Origin: Symbiodinium kawagutii
Taxonomy: Eukaryota > Sar > Dinophyceae > Suessiales > Symbiodiniaceae
Direction of reading: 5' to 3'
DNA length: 64,000 nucleotides
NCBI GenBank assembly: GCA_009767595.1
Contig: VSDK01009497.1
Location: 168,904 to 232,903 of the forward strand
In this document: positions 10,911 to 21,182 of the stretch, one piece after another
Layout: each line of letters opens with the position of its first letter
How positions within the stretch are numbered: the first letter of the stretch is position 1
Translations under genes and position numbers: made by a program
Notes under the pieces: model-generated
Told to the model about the DNA's origin: nothing
Database searches by the model: none
The model's input: the letters and a program-made list of their open reading frames with translations, nothing else

Positions 10911-11426
10911 TTGATCGTTATGATTCCCAAGCCATCCCAAGCCCAGTTTTACCGATCAACTCATCCAACCACCATGTATCACCATCAGCCACAGACTAGG
11001 AGCTTCGGACCTCACTCATCACCAAGGGGCGAGAAGTTAGCAACCCTGTCTCTGCTGGAAAATGGCGTGTTCCGTTGTAGCCCTACTGATTGGAACCCAA
11101 TAGGCCACTGGGAAACAACAAATTGCAGGTGGCAATGTGTCCAGGTTCATTTTGGTCTCCAGAGCTGGTTTTGGGTGGCCGGCATCAAGAATCTATCTAC
11201 AGGGGGGGCCCTAGGGGGAAGCGATGCGGCTGGCTACAACGCCTGTTGGTCCACGGCTTTCGCATCTCGAGGATATGCAGGAGGAAGGCTGATGATATCT
11301 TTGGTCTTTGGTTGCGTTATTCATGAGTTGAATCATTTAAACCAGCAAGAAGTTTGGTGCTATGATGTGGAATCATCTGAGATCAGCGATAAATCAGCGT
11401 ATGTGTTTGTTGACTCGTGTCGTTGA
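10911..11426 (+). CDS. 171-codon ORF, doubtful
   Basis: The longest uninterrupted non-repetitive + frame in the first 20 kb. Its centre (about 11150-11280) is GC-rich and may hold a true exon; two frames are open there, one with RCGWLQRLLVHGFRISR. The N-terminal part is Thr/His/Ser-rich, like translated intron repeat. No domain is recognised. Confidence 0.25.
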   Translation: MIVMIPKPSQAQFYRSTHPTTMYHHQPQTRSFGPHSSPRGEKLATLSLLENGVFRCSPTDWNPIGHWETTNCRWQCVQVHFGLQSWFWVAGIKNLSTGGALGGSDAAGYNACWSTAFASRGYAGGRLMISLVFGCVIHELNHLNQQEVWCYDVESSEISDKSAYVFVDSCR

Positions 11427-11900
11427 TTTGGATGTAAATCAACCTGCTACCCGATAATTGCAGAAAGACCCACGGAGATGTCCTGGATTCTTCAGCAACT
11501 ACTCATTGAACTGGAAAGGGAGCTATTCGAATGCATCTAACCATGTTTATAATTGACTTGAATGATGTATGCATTTTTTGTTGATAAAACATAGCTGTTC
11601 AAGAGTATATCTAGTATCATCTATTCATCCATGAACATCATACATGCGTACATATGTATGGATGTGTGCACAAATTTAATATAAATAATACATACATATA
11701 CATATATATATATATATATTCATTTATTTTTTTGATTTATGAATTTATCTTTATATATTTGTGTGAATGTGTGGATGCAGCCTTGGGTTTGTCGAATGAA
11801 TCATTTGCCCATGGAATTCAGAGTTGCTGACAGTTGACACTTCTTCGTTGACGGGAAATCTGACTGTCCGAGATGAGAGTGTCCCACCCGTGGCTCTCAG

Positions 11901-12079
11901 GACATGAATGGCATCTCCTTCAGCTTGCTGCCGTACAGCAGCCCCGTGGCGCAGTGGATCCAGGCTCCTGTGGGTTGTGCGGCCTGGCCCCAAGCAGTGG
12001 AGCCAACCTTCCCGGAGCCTGCGCCGGTGAAGATCAAGGCAGCCGGGGCGCCAACGGGGCCCGGGAACGGCGAAGGGAG
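11901..12079 (+). CDS. well-bounded internal exon, unknown protein
   Basis: Acceptor GTGGCTCTCAG and a consensus donor GGGAG|GTGAGTG flank 59 codons plus 2 nt. It reads DMNGISFSLLPYSSPVAQWI, then an Ala/Pro-rich stretch ending GPGNGEG. The block is strongly GC-rich against its flanks and follows an AT-rich block at 11690-11780. The antisense frames are also open but lack such a donor. The product is not recognised. Confidence 0.6.
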
Positions 12080-12116
12080 GTGAGTGACTGGGTGCACCGC
12101 TGATGCTGACTGGATA

Positions 12117-12289
12117 ATGGATGGATGGATGGATGGATGGATGGATTAATGGATTCATGGATTAATGGATTAATGGATTAATGGATTAATGGATGGATGG
12201 ATGGATTAATGGATGGATGGATGGATGGATGGATGGATGGATGGATGGACGGACGGACGGACGGACGGATGGATGGATGGATGGATGAT
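12117..12289. repeat. (GGAT)n tetranucleotide array
   Basis: About 170 bp of GGAT/GGAC/TAAT tetranucleotide repeat directly after the donor of the preceding exon, inside the presumed intron. Confidence 0.95.
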
Positions 12290-12688
12290 GGTCAGTTGAC
12301 GCTTCAAAATGATGGTTGATGGTGCATTCATGCTTTCATCGTGGCAAATAGATGGTCTCTTGAGGCGTCTTTGATGGACTATTCATGATCATGTACTGAT
12401 GTTTAAGATTGGTTGATGCTTAATGATAGTCAATGGATGGTTGGTGGATGGTTGCCTCATGCTTGATCATGGGATAACATGGAGAGCAGATGATAGTATC
12501 AAACAACATCGATGATACATCCATTTAGTAAACGGTCCCCAGTTTAACAGTCATGCAAGCTATCATTAGCAATTTTCAGTTTCCTGTTTAACACTTGTTT
12601 GCAGCTTACTTAGAATTTAGAACCATGATTATCACTAGAGGAGTTGATGCAACTCGCAATTGTCCATGTTGGCTTCCCTACGCCTCAG

Positions 12689-12801
12689 GACTGTTTCGAG
12701 GGTGTGTCCCCCTCCATCGATGAGAATGTGAAACAGATTCTGGAAAAGGCATGTAAGGCTCTTATCGCCGCGAAAGTTGAGTGCCTTGATGCCGCTCACA
12801 G
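12689..12801 (+). CDS. internal exon of unknown gene B (helical)
   Basis: Acceptor CTACGCCTCAG, frame DCFEGVSPSIDENVKQILEK then ACKALIAAKVECLDAAH, donor CACAG|GTTGGT in phase 2. The pattern of charged and aliphatic residues predicts an amphipathic helix. It joins the exon at 13275 with the codon completed across the intron. The family is not recognised. Confidence 0.55.
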
Positions 12802-13274
12802 GTTGGTGTTGCGGGGGTCGAGGCAGTCAACTTGCAGTTGGATGGTTTGAGGCAGTTGCATGTTGGCAAAGTGGTGGTGGATGTTCGGCCGTGATTGCCA
12901 CAGGCATCAAACATCGACAACTATCAACCTACGAGTATGGAAACGCTGACCAGGAGCTATGTTCTTTGGGAATTCTTGGATTTCTTTTGGGGCACGTCGT
13001 AAGCATCAGAGTAAATCTGGATATGCCGCAAATTCACTTACATAATAGTAAGAAGTGGCATATTCACATACATGTGCACGGAAACCTTGTATAATGTACT
13101 ATATCATGTGCACTTATTTTTTGACAGATTTTTTTTTTAATTTGGCATACTTACATAAATGTGAAATATATTAGTGCAGATTATTTCCATACAGACATAT
13201 TTCTTTTTTCTCGATTGATTTCTATTTGTTATTACTTATTGCTTATATTTCTTAATCTATGTGCTGAATTTCAG

Positions 13275-13454
13275 CGTTCGGCTCACCCTGCGCTTCCATG
13301 CGGCTCGGATGGCCCGAGGTTGGACCGCCTGGACAGCCGAGTGGGCGATGCCGATTGCGGCTCCACCATGTCCAAGGTCGGGTTTAGGGGGGCGACCAGC
13401 TCCTGGAGCTGGGGGACATCCGCCGGACAGCAGCATTTCCGGGAGGCACATAAG
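13275..13454 (+). CDS. internal exon of unknown gene B
   Basis: Preceded by a T-rich tract and acceptor GAATTTCAG; donor CATAAG|GTGCAC. In the phase set by 12689-12801 it reads VRLTLRFHAARMARG, then a Trp/Gly/Pro-rich segment, and ends in phase 2, which again matches the next exon. A second + frame and a - strand frame (QLQELVAPLNPTLDMVEPQS) are also protein-like, so the reading rests on phase consistency alone. Confidence 0.4.
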
Positions 13455-13869
13455 GTGCACATGGATACACCAGCTGCTATGCAGGAAAGCTGAAATGTCT
13501 TCAGCGCATTCCATGATTTTTTCAATGTTTGCTAAGCAGCATTCGTGAAATACAGGAATCAATTTAGGACATGTGAGATTACATATGATTACATGTCTTC
13601 AAATTGGAAAGAAAATGAAAACATTGAATTGTGGGCAGGTTCTGGTGCTTCGGCCAGCAACAACCTCAACAACATGGGAATGAAATGATCGAATTCTGGT
13701 TTTGCTGATTGTAATGCATTTCATAAAAGACCTTCATCTTTGACAACCAGGTTATGGAACCTTATAGAATTATAGAACCTTAATCTTTGATATCCATAAC
13801 CACCTGGTTATCCTTCTGGCATGACCATTCTTCAATGACATGAACGAATGCGTCAGCTGGGTGCCTCAG

Positions 13870-13933
13870 CTCGTGGGAGGCAGCCAGCAGCATCCTGGAG
13901 AAGCAGGAGCAGCTTCCAATGGCTGATCCTAAG
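13870..13933 (+). CDS. internal exon of unknown gene B
   Basis: Acceptor GTGCCTCAG and donor CCTAAG|GTGCAA. Reads SWEAASSILEKQEQLPMADP in the phase supplied by the preceding exon and ends in phase 0. The Glu/Gln/Lys-rich helical sequence fits well with the exon at 12689. Confidence 0.5.
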
Positions 13934-13999
13934 GTGCAATGTGGTGGTCGGGCGTCCCAATAAGCGACCATGGATAGGAAAGATATAAAGCTGGTTATC

Positions 14000-15080
14000 A
14001 TGATGGAGGTTTATGAACCTGGATCCCTGGATATTTACAACCTGGTTATCCTTATCCATTAAACTGTTTCCTAAATAATCATGATTATGAAGCTGGATGT
14101 GGTTTATTAGGCTGGTTATTGTGATTGACTTGTCGTTGGTTATGAATGATTTTGATAACCGCTGTTGATACATTGATCATTGATACCGAGAATCAACTTG
14201 ATTACTATTGACATTGATCGATACTATTGCCATCATAATCATATGTCGACAATGTGGTCAATCATCAAGTCATTGATCCTTTTGATATTTAGTGATGTTG
14301 ATTCAACAATGATGGGTAGTCATATCTAAACATTGTCATATCAAAAGGATGGTTATTAGTAGGTAGCGGCAACATGCACAACCCCTTTGTTGCCCCTGCC
14401 TGCGTTTCACCGTCAGAATATGTAGTTGTTATTGACCATTCCAAAAAGGGCGTGAAATGAACAGGTAGTGGTTGCTCATGTGATGATTATCAATTGGCAG
14501 ATTTGAAACAACACACATTGAATGCACAAGTGCTGGAACCTTGCATGAACCAGCAAGCATTCAATGAACGCAACTTGAGCAACTCGAGGGCATGCATTCA
14601 GTACAACTTCTGGGTAAAGCCAAAAACTTGAGTTCTGAAACTTTGTGACTGAAAATTGCACTACCCAATGGTGATAAGTACAATTTCTGGTTATTACTAA
14701 ATGTGTTGATCTCAGTAATGAATTTCAATAAACCATCTTTTTTGGAAGTGGCTCATGACAGGTCAACCACTGGTGACCCCGCTGCTAGGCGTTCTGTGCA
14801 TGCGTGTCTGAGCTGCTGGGTGGCTTGCTGGCACATGCGCCATGCCAACACGCGCTATCATGCGCCATCATGTGACCCGAAGTGTTTGGCTCTTGATATT
14901 GAACTTTGTTTCATTCGTACCTTCGATGGTTACACCCTAAGTATGTTGTCGAACTGTGTTTTGTGAACTGCTGATTCAAGTGCTGTTTTTTTTTATTTGT
15001 ACCTTCGATGATGAGTTGAACATTTGGGGAAGTCGGAAAGCAACCAACTAGTATTAGCTCAGCTTTCCTTGGTGTGCCAG
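14000..15080. other. non-coding, intron-like
   Basis: Low-complexity DNA rich in GGTTATTGTGATTG and CATTGATCATTGATAC-type motifs. Only an 87-codon + frame at 14703-14966 stands out (Cys/His-rich, without splice support). I see no reliable feature. Confidence 0.5.
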
Positions 15081-15084
15081 TCCA

Positions 15085-15412
15085 GTGTCAAGCAACATCA
15101 GCTTCAAACGGTTGGATTGGGCAACTCATAAAGCAAGGCTAGGACAATGGTTACATACCTGCAACGTTGGCCGATTGAGCGATTTGTGGCCGTGGGGTTT
15201 ACATCAATTGACGTTGCTAAACCATGTGGCAAATGACCATCCCGGCGTTGGGGACGAGGATTTTTGTACAGCTTTTGGTAGACTTGGCCACCAGAATCGC
15301 TCATTGTCCAACCAGATTAGCCCTGAGGAAAAACCATGGGCGGCTCCTCTGGCGTGCTGCTGAGCATTATGTTCATGGGGATGTGCCTTGGCTTGGCTCA
15401 TCAAGTCATTGA
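15085..15412 (+). CDS. coding-like block with two overlapping frames
   Basis: Two + strand ATG frames overlap: a 92-codon frame from 15085 (…DFCTAFGRLGHQNRSLSNQI) and a 62-codon frame from 15224 (MTIPALGTRIFVQLLVDLAT…RLALRKNHGRLLWRAAEH). The second looks more like protein. Both are also open antisense. Splice borders are unclear. Probably one exon, identity unknown. Confidence 0.35.
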
Positions 15413-15521
15413 TGGAATCTGATGTTTATCGTTTCTTGGGAAGGGCAAGGTGTGGAGGGACCAGGGCCAATGTTCTTAGCAGTCCTGCAGCCTTTCGCAC
15501 GCATGAGCATGATGCCTACGC

Positions 15522-15740
15522 ATGAAGTATATGGGTGGGTTTTTGGCAACTGAATCATCTTGGAGGCATGCCCAGAGGGTAGTCCAAAGCCAACAGAACC
15601 CCTGCCGTTTTCCAATATATGAATGGAATCGCTGCAAGCTTTGCACCATAGAGGCCGATGGGTGGCCAGGGAAACCTGCACGTTTTGCCAGCATTCCGTT
15701 GCTCCCAAATGTTTGTTGCACAGAGATGACGAGTAGGTGA
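15522..15740 (+). CDS. candidate ORF/exon, unknown
   Basis: A 72-codon + frame ending in TAG, with a Cys-containing protein-like segment (NRCKLCTIEADGWPGKPA). A longer antisense frame covers the same bases but runs through the inverted-repeat element at 15967-16100, which argues against it. Confidence 0.35.
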   Translation: MKYMGGFLATESSWRHAQRVVQSQQNPCRFPIYEWNRCKLCTIEADGWPGKPARFASIPLLPNVCCTEMTSR

Positions 15741-15966
15741 TCCTGGGACCAAGATGGATGAATGTGATGAATATTCAAAATCCTTGAAAACAACGTGAAT
15801 GATTTCGACCAGATACGTGCACCAGTTGTGTTTTTGTTGGGACATGTTGAGGTGGGGGTTGGCACCATCTTGGGTGCAAGCGATGTCAAATGAGTTTCTG
15901 TGTGCCAACGAAGCCTGGCACCTGAACCTGGCAACATGCTGATTGCCAAACAGGGTAGGTTGACCA

Positions 15967-16100
15967 CCTGGCTATGGGTCAAGCAGTTAACCAACCAATA
16001 ATTAGGGATAATAACCAACCATTTCATAGCGAAAACAATGGCAAATGATTGGGGAATCAAGGATACGCGATTTAACCGCCGGTTTGGACCCACAGCCACC
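15967..16100 (+). mobile_element. TIR element, family 2 (134 bp)
   Basis: Ends CCTGGCTATGGGTC and GACCCACAGCCACC form an inverted repeat. The interior contains AACCAACCAATAATTAGG and AAAACAATGGCAAATGAT, matching the copies at 26579-26699 and 46489-46619. It encodes no protein of its own; antisense ORFs crossing it begin with the same Met-Ala-Val-Gly peptide in all three copies. Confidence 0.65.
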
Positions 16101-16428
16101 TAACACAGATTCATGTTCGACAAAGTTTTTTGCCTTTGGCATCTTGCCATGTGGGGTTTTGATGTCTCGACACTGCCACGGGTTTCCGAACATTAGCCAT
16201 TGGGTTTGCCTTAGGATAGGTGCGTTGGTTATGGTGTTTGTGCAGTCCTGCGGTCACTGACCATCCTTTCCTGTATCACTTACGTTTCATATCCTCAGCC
16301 TCAAAACACATGTGTTTCAGGCCGTCACCTCGACTGCAACAGACTAGGTTGAACATTTTGCGTTCCTGGATAGGTGCGCTCATTGAAGTTTGCTTGAAAA
16401 AAGGCTGGTGATTACAGTTTGAGTTTTT

Positions 16429-16525
16429 CTGGTTGGTAGTTCAAACATTTTTTGTTTTCACTAGTAATCATTAACACATGGTTGGTTGACTAATATTTGT
16501 CATAGGGGTTGAAACCCCCAACCAG
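16429..16525 (+). mobile_element. TIR element, family 1 (97 bp)
   Basis: Begins CTGGTTGGTAGTTC and ends GAAACCCCCAACCAG, an imperfect terminal inverted repeat. The flanks are TTTT on both sides, a possible 4-bp target duplication. The internal sequence includes TGGTTGGTTGACTAATATTT and CATAGGGGTT, shared with 60577-60674 and 53066-53163. Non-coding MITE-like or introner-like element. Confidence 0.7.
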
Positions 16526-16548
16526 TTTTGGTCGCAGGTTGATGACAC

Positions 16549-16980
16549 GTGGGTGCTGAGTCATCTCTACATCGGAGCTTCGGCCACCATTGCCAGCTGC
16601 CAGCATCCTCAAACAGCACTGCAAGCATCACCAACATGTTGCGTGACCTGTCAACCAGATTTCACCATCCTGAAACCATCAATCCAATCAATCCACTGCC
16701 CATCATGAATCACAGCACCACCAAACTTTATGCTGCATCATCCTGCAACAGCCAACCAGCTGGTTGGTGCCATGATGTGCCATGGAACACATGGATTTCC
16801 ATGGCCAGGTCCAGTCACTTGGAAACATCCAATAGCTGGTCTTCAGGACCTGCTGCGCTGAAGGCTGGTTATATGGTGATGGTCCAGGTGGTCCAGGTGG
16901 CGCTTAGTAATGTGGTAGTGATAGTGGTAATTGATAAGGATCAATGGTCAATCCTGGAGGTCATGTTTACTGATGGGTGA
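16549..16980 (+). CDS. 143-codon ORF, doubtful
   Basis: An open + frame starting just after the inverted-repeat element. Its middle is dominated by translated CATCAA/ACCATC intron-type repeats. The first 60 bp and a block at 16790-16865 are GC-richer and might be exon pieces. No domain. Confidence 0.2.
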   Translation: MGAESSLHRSFGHHCQLPASSNSTASITNMLRDLSTRFHHPETINPINPLPIMNHSTTKLYAASSCNSQPAGWCHDVPWNTWISMARSSHLETSNSWSSGPAALKAGYMVMVQVVQVALSNVVVIVVIDKDQWSILEVMFTDG

Positions 16981-17593
16981 GGATGATTATTGGTTAACTA
17001 TGATGCTAGAATGTGCTTCATATTTGTCAAGACTGGGCAACACTTGCTTAAAGCGCGCAGTGATTGCGAGGACAAGTAGTTGACGATAGTGGACGGGATG
17101 CTGCTGATGGGCCTTGGTGGATGAGCACCAGCAGAGAGGATTATGATGGTCAGTTGGTGATTGATGAATGGTGAGTGACAGCTGACGATTTGAACGGTGG
17201 TTGATGATAGCTCATTAATGCCTATAATTGATGAGAACAAGATGGGTAGGTGACGGTGAATGACGGCAGATTATTAGTAAGGTTGGCTCGTAACGGCGAA
17301 TGATTGTTGATGCCGGCTCATGATGATCAACATTTCAAAAAAACAATCGCAATCAACAGACAACGGGAGATTTCTCAGAGAACCCCTGATGTATGCAATG
17401 ATCGAACGCTCCTAGCCGCAGGATTCTGCACTCGCAGGTTTGCTGACATTTCATACCTAGTTGAATGCCAGCCTTCTAGATACTTCGCATGTCCGGTATT
17501 GGCTTCACACGTTTTTCTGTGTGACTGATATTTAAAGATGCAAATGTATTTTACATATTTATATTTATATATGCATGTATATGTATTTGCAAG

Positions 17594-17596
<3 letters not shown>

Positions 17597-17660
<64 letters not shown>
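17597..17660. repeat. (TATC)n tetranucleotide
   Basis: About 16 perfect TATC units that grade directly into the 9-bp satellite downstream. Confidence 0.95.
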
Positions 17661-17662
<2 letters not shown>

Positions 17663-18926
17663 ATCTATCTAATCTATCTAATCTATCTAATCTATCTAAT
17701 CTATCTAATCTATCTAATCTATCTAATCTATCTAATCTATCTAATCTATCTAATCTATCTAATCTATCTAATCTATCTAATCTATCTAATCTATCTAATC
17801 TATCTAATCTATCTAATCTATCTAATCTATCTAATCTATCTAATCTATCTAATCTATCTAATCTATCTAATCTATCTAATCTATCTAATCTATCTAATCT
17901 ATCTAATCTATCTAATCTATCTAATCTATCTAATCTATCTAATCTATCTAATCTATCTAATCTATCTAATCTATCTAATCTATCTAATCTATCTAATCTA
18001 TCTAATCTATCTAATCTATCTAATCTATCTAATCTATCTAATCTATCTAATCTATCTAATCTATCTAATCTATCTAATCTATCTAATCTATCTAATCTAT
18101 CTAATCTATCTAATCTATCTAATCTATCTAATCTATCTAATCTATCTAATCTATCTAATCTATCTAATCTATCTAATCTATCTAATCTATCTAATCTATC
18201 TAATCTATCTAATCTATCTAATCTATCTAATCTATCTAATCTATCTAATCTATCTAATCTATCTAATCTATCTAATCTATCTAATCTATCTAATCTATCT
18301 AATCTATCTAATCTATCTAATCTATCTAATCTATCTAATCTATCTAATCTATCTAATCTATCTAATCTATCTAATCTATCTAATCTATCTAATCTATCTA
18401 ATCTATCTAATCTATCTAATCTATCTAATCTATCTAATCTATCTAATCTATCTAATCTATCTAACCTATCTAATCTATCTAATCTATCTAATCTATCTAA
18501 TCTATCTAACCTATCTAATCTATCTAATCTATCTAATCTATCTAATCTATCTAACCTATCTAACCTATCTAATCTATCTAATCTATCTAATCTATCTAAT
18601 CTATCTAATCTATCTAATCTATCTAATCTATCTAATCTATCTAATCTATCTAATCTATCTAATCTATCTAATCTATCTAATCTATCTAATCTATCTAATC
18701 TATCTAATCTATCTAATCTATCTAATCTATCTAATCTATCTAATCTATCTAATCTATCTAATCTATCTAATCTATCTAATCTATCTAATCTATCTAATCT
18801 ATCTAATCTATCTAATCTATCTAATCTATCTAATCTATCTAATCTATCTAATCTATCTAATCTATCTAATCTATCTAATCTATCTAATCTATCTAATCTA
18901 TCTAATCTATCTAATCTATCTAATCT
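17661..18926. repeat. CTATCTAAT 9-bp satellite, ~140 copies
   Basis: About 1.27 kb of near-perfect 9-mers. Only a handful of units (around 18464-18560) differ, by a T-to-C change giving CTAACCTAT. It keeps a 454-codon Leu-Ser-Asn frame open, which is an artefact of a repeat whose length is a multiple of three. It lies about 400 bp upstream of the DhaL exon at 19318, so it is probably intronic. Confidence 0.97.
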
Positions 18927-19047
18927 ACTATCTATCTAACTATCTATCTAACTATCTATCTATCTATCTGTCTATCTATCTATCTAACTATCTATCTAAC
19001 TATCTATCTATCTATCTGTCTATCTATCTATCTAACTATCTATCTAA

Positions 19048-19107
<60 letters not shown>
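18927..19107. repeat. TATC / AACTATCTATC mixed repeat tail
   Basis: The 9-mer array degenerates into TATC tetranucleotides with a nested higher-order repeat: a segment with CTATCTGTCTATCTATC is duplicated about 60 bp apart. Confidence 0.9.
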
Positions 19108-19317
19108 TCTTTTTTGTATGTATACAGTATATATATATATTTTTTTAATTTACGTATTTAGATTAAAGATATATCTATATTCATTTTTTCATTTATATAT
19201 TTATATATATTTATATATGTGACATATGTGTGTGTATTTGTTTAAACATTTAGATATATACAGAAATATCAAATCATTTGCTGGTCTCTTTCTCTTGGGG
19301 TTTACCCGGGGGCGCAG

Positions 19318-19360
19318 GCGGGTTTGCAAGCCATGATGGATGCAGGTGGAGCGGCACCAG
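19318..19360 (+). CDS. dihydroxyacetone kinase, DhaL (DAK2) domain exon 1 of 2 seen
   Basis: A 43-bp exon between acceptor CCCGGGGGCGCAG and donor CACCAG|GTTGGG. It reads AGLQAMMDAGGAAP and ends in phase 1. DhaL domains have a helix of the form A-x-x-A-G-x-x-A-x-x-x-x-GGA-x-x-G just before G-D-[RK]-T-M-[LI]-D-A-L, and this exon supplies exactly that segment. It joins 19896 in frame. Earlier exons of the kinase are not identified; the satellite at 17.6-19.1 kb may lie in the intron. Confidence 0.6.
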
Positions 19361-19895
19361 GTTGGGTGGGTCGGGGTGGGTCAGGTTGGGTCGGGTTTGG
19401 TTGGTTGGGTGAGTGATACGTCTCGTTAAGCGTTAAGATCCATTGGCCATTGATCGCCATTCACCAACCATGGTTGGGAAGTTGAGACGGTTGTGTAGCC
19501 ATCAGGTCAGGGTGTGATATACCTTTGCTTGATCATTTGAATCCCTAGCTTAGTAGTCATCATAACTGATTGTTTATCGATGGGAATATGTTTAGATTTC
19601 CTTAAATGGATGAACACGTACATGTTTTTTTCTTTTGTGATTTGTGCAACTAAAACTGTAAATATATATCTGTGTGTGTGTTTGTGCGTCACCATCCAGT
19701 GCAAAGATGGTATGAAATTTGGCTCAGTGCAGATTGTAGAAAGGTTTGTCACAAAAACCGGGAGATTGCAAAACAAACACAGTACACATGTGGATTGTAG
19801 ATTTCAGCGTGTAGATGTGCATGTTAGAACGTTATACAAATGATATACATACTTCATGGATGTGTACGTAAAAGAGTCCCCGTGCTGGCGCGCAG

Positions 19896-20013
19896 GTGCT
19901 CGCACCATGCTGGATGCTTTAGTGCCTGCTGCAGATGCCTTAATGGAACAGAAAGGCCTTGCAGGCGAAATGGTTCAACTGCCCGTTTCGGGGACCAGAG
20001 TTTCGGCGCGGAG
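19896..20013 (+). CDS. dihydroxyacetone kinase, DhaL (DAK2) domain exon 2 of 2 seen
   Basis: Acceptor GGCGCGCAG. The exon completes the glycine codon left by 19360 and reads GARTMLDALVPAADALMEQK. This matches the DhaL G-D-[RK]-T-M-L-D-A-L-x-P-A motif with Ala in place of the usual first Asp. DhaL transfers phosphate to dihydroxyacetone from ATP or PEP-linked carriers (family knowledge). After ALMEQKGL the match fades. The exon may end at CGGAG|GTGGTT (phase 2) or run to TGA at 20042-20044. The usual G-R-A-S-Y segment is not seen in this frame. Confidence 0.6.
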
Positions 20014-20351
20014 GTGGTTGATTTTGGGGCTTCAGCATATTTGAGGGAGATGCCTGCCATATCCTGCCATGCTTCAGCTTATATTATTTCATTGTCAATA
20101 TAACCATGCTTCAAAAATCATTCTGGTGAGGCCTCATCAGTGATAGTCAACAAGCATGGGGGAGGTGATTCGTTGGGTCACCCTTCATGTTGATAGCGTA
20201 TCCACCCGCACGTAACTTCTTCCCCAAACTCCTATGGTTTGAATCGTCAACTCTGGTGGCCTCACGCCATGCCAATCTGATCCAATCTGTTTCTGTTTTC
20301 GCATGGCTCACACCGCATGATCACCGTTCCAACTTCCCCGGATGGGTGGCG

Positions 20352-20468
20352 CGCCACGTGCAGGCGCAGCCGCCGCGGCGAAGGAAGGCGCTGCGAAGAC
20401 GAAGACCATGAAACCCAAGGCACAGCTCTGCGTCCCAAGGGTCGGTGGACGCATCCCGAGCACAGGAT
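20352..20468 (+). CDS. candidate exon, frame uncertain, possible GA donor
   Basis: Very GC-rich block. One frame is Ala/Lys-rich (MGGAPRAGAAAAAKEGAAKT, then KPKAQLCVPRVGGRIPST); another is Arg/Asp/Glu-rich (RCEDEDHETQGTALRP). The Arg-rich frame, entered after ACGTGCAG and left at CACAG|GATTGG, matches the phases of the exons at 20013 and 20611; the Ala-rich frame looks more natural. The only donor before a stop is a GA type. Confidence 0.35.
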
Positions 20469-20610
20469 TGGCATAGGATGGCACTTAGGATGGCATAGGT
20501 GCGTGATGCACGGATGTTTGGTCATGGTTACCGGGCCGGGCTTTATTTCAGTTTGTCCACGCTGCAGTTTCTATTCCAGTGGCTTGACTTTTTTCTCACT
20601 TTGTTGGCAG

Positions 20611-20845
20611 AAATTTGTTCCAGCTATGTGTAAATGACTTATCGGTAAATGAAGAGACCCCGAAACTTCCCTGTTTGGTACCAGCTGAAAACCATGGGAA
20701 ACCGAACGGTTTTGGGATCCCATCTACACATATCCCCAAGGCGGCCACGACCGAGTGTGTTTGCGGATGCCTGGCTCGGTACCTGCCATCGCCATGGTTC
20801 AGCAGCGTGAATTGCCTCAAGACGATCGCATGCTGGCTCATGTGA
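20611..20845 (+). CDS. terminal exon, unknown protein
   Basis: A strong T-rich tract and TTGTTGGCAG precede a 77-codon frame ending in TGA. It reads NDLSVNEETPKLPCLVPAEN, then a Cys-rich end (TTECVCGCLARYLPSPWF). The entry phase (one base) fits donors at 20013 and 20468. It does not look like a DhaL domain, so it may belong to another gene or a divergent C-terminus. Confidence 0.5.
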
Positions 20846-21182
20846 AAACATGTGAAAGCATGTGAAAACAACATGCAGATGATCTATTTCTGCAACAACC
20901 ATCAGCTGATATTGGCTATAATTAGCCTTGATCCTAGCCACCATTCACTATCATTACCAATGATTAACGGATTTTGAGATTCATGCACCGTCATTCACCG
21001 TCATTCAAGCCATTCAACTATTCACAATGATAGCCATGATGAACCAATGTCAGCCATAGTTCATTTATATTCATTCATGGCGACCCATTTCCATTTCAAA
21101 AGGCTACCACCCAAAAAACAATCTATGACAGATATCGGCAGCTGAATATTCGCAGTGCCTTGTAGCTCATAATTGTCCGGCC

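Noticed and set aside
11090..11326. Adenylosuccinate-synthetase-like RCGWL peptide
   Set aside because: Only five residues match, and the surrounding sequence does not follow the family.
15476..16099. 207-codon minus-strand ORF
   Set aside because: Its N-terminal third is the family 2 inverted-repeat element, and similar Met-Ala-Val-Gly ORF starts appear at every copy of that element. The rest is antisense to a better + frame.
17575..18939. 454-codon Leu-Ser-Asn repeat protein
   Set aside because: It is the translation of the CTATCTAAT satellite; a 9-bp unit without stops keeps the frame open automatically.
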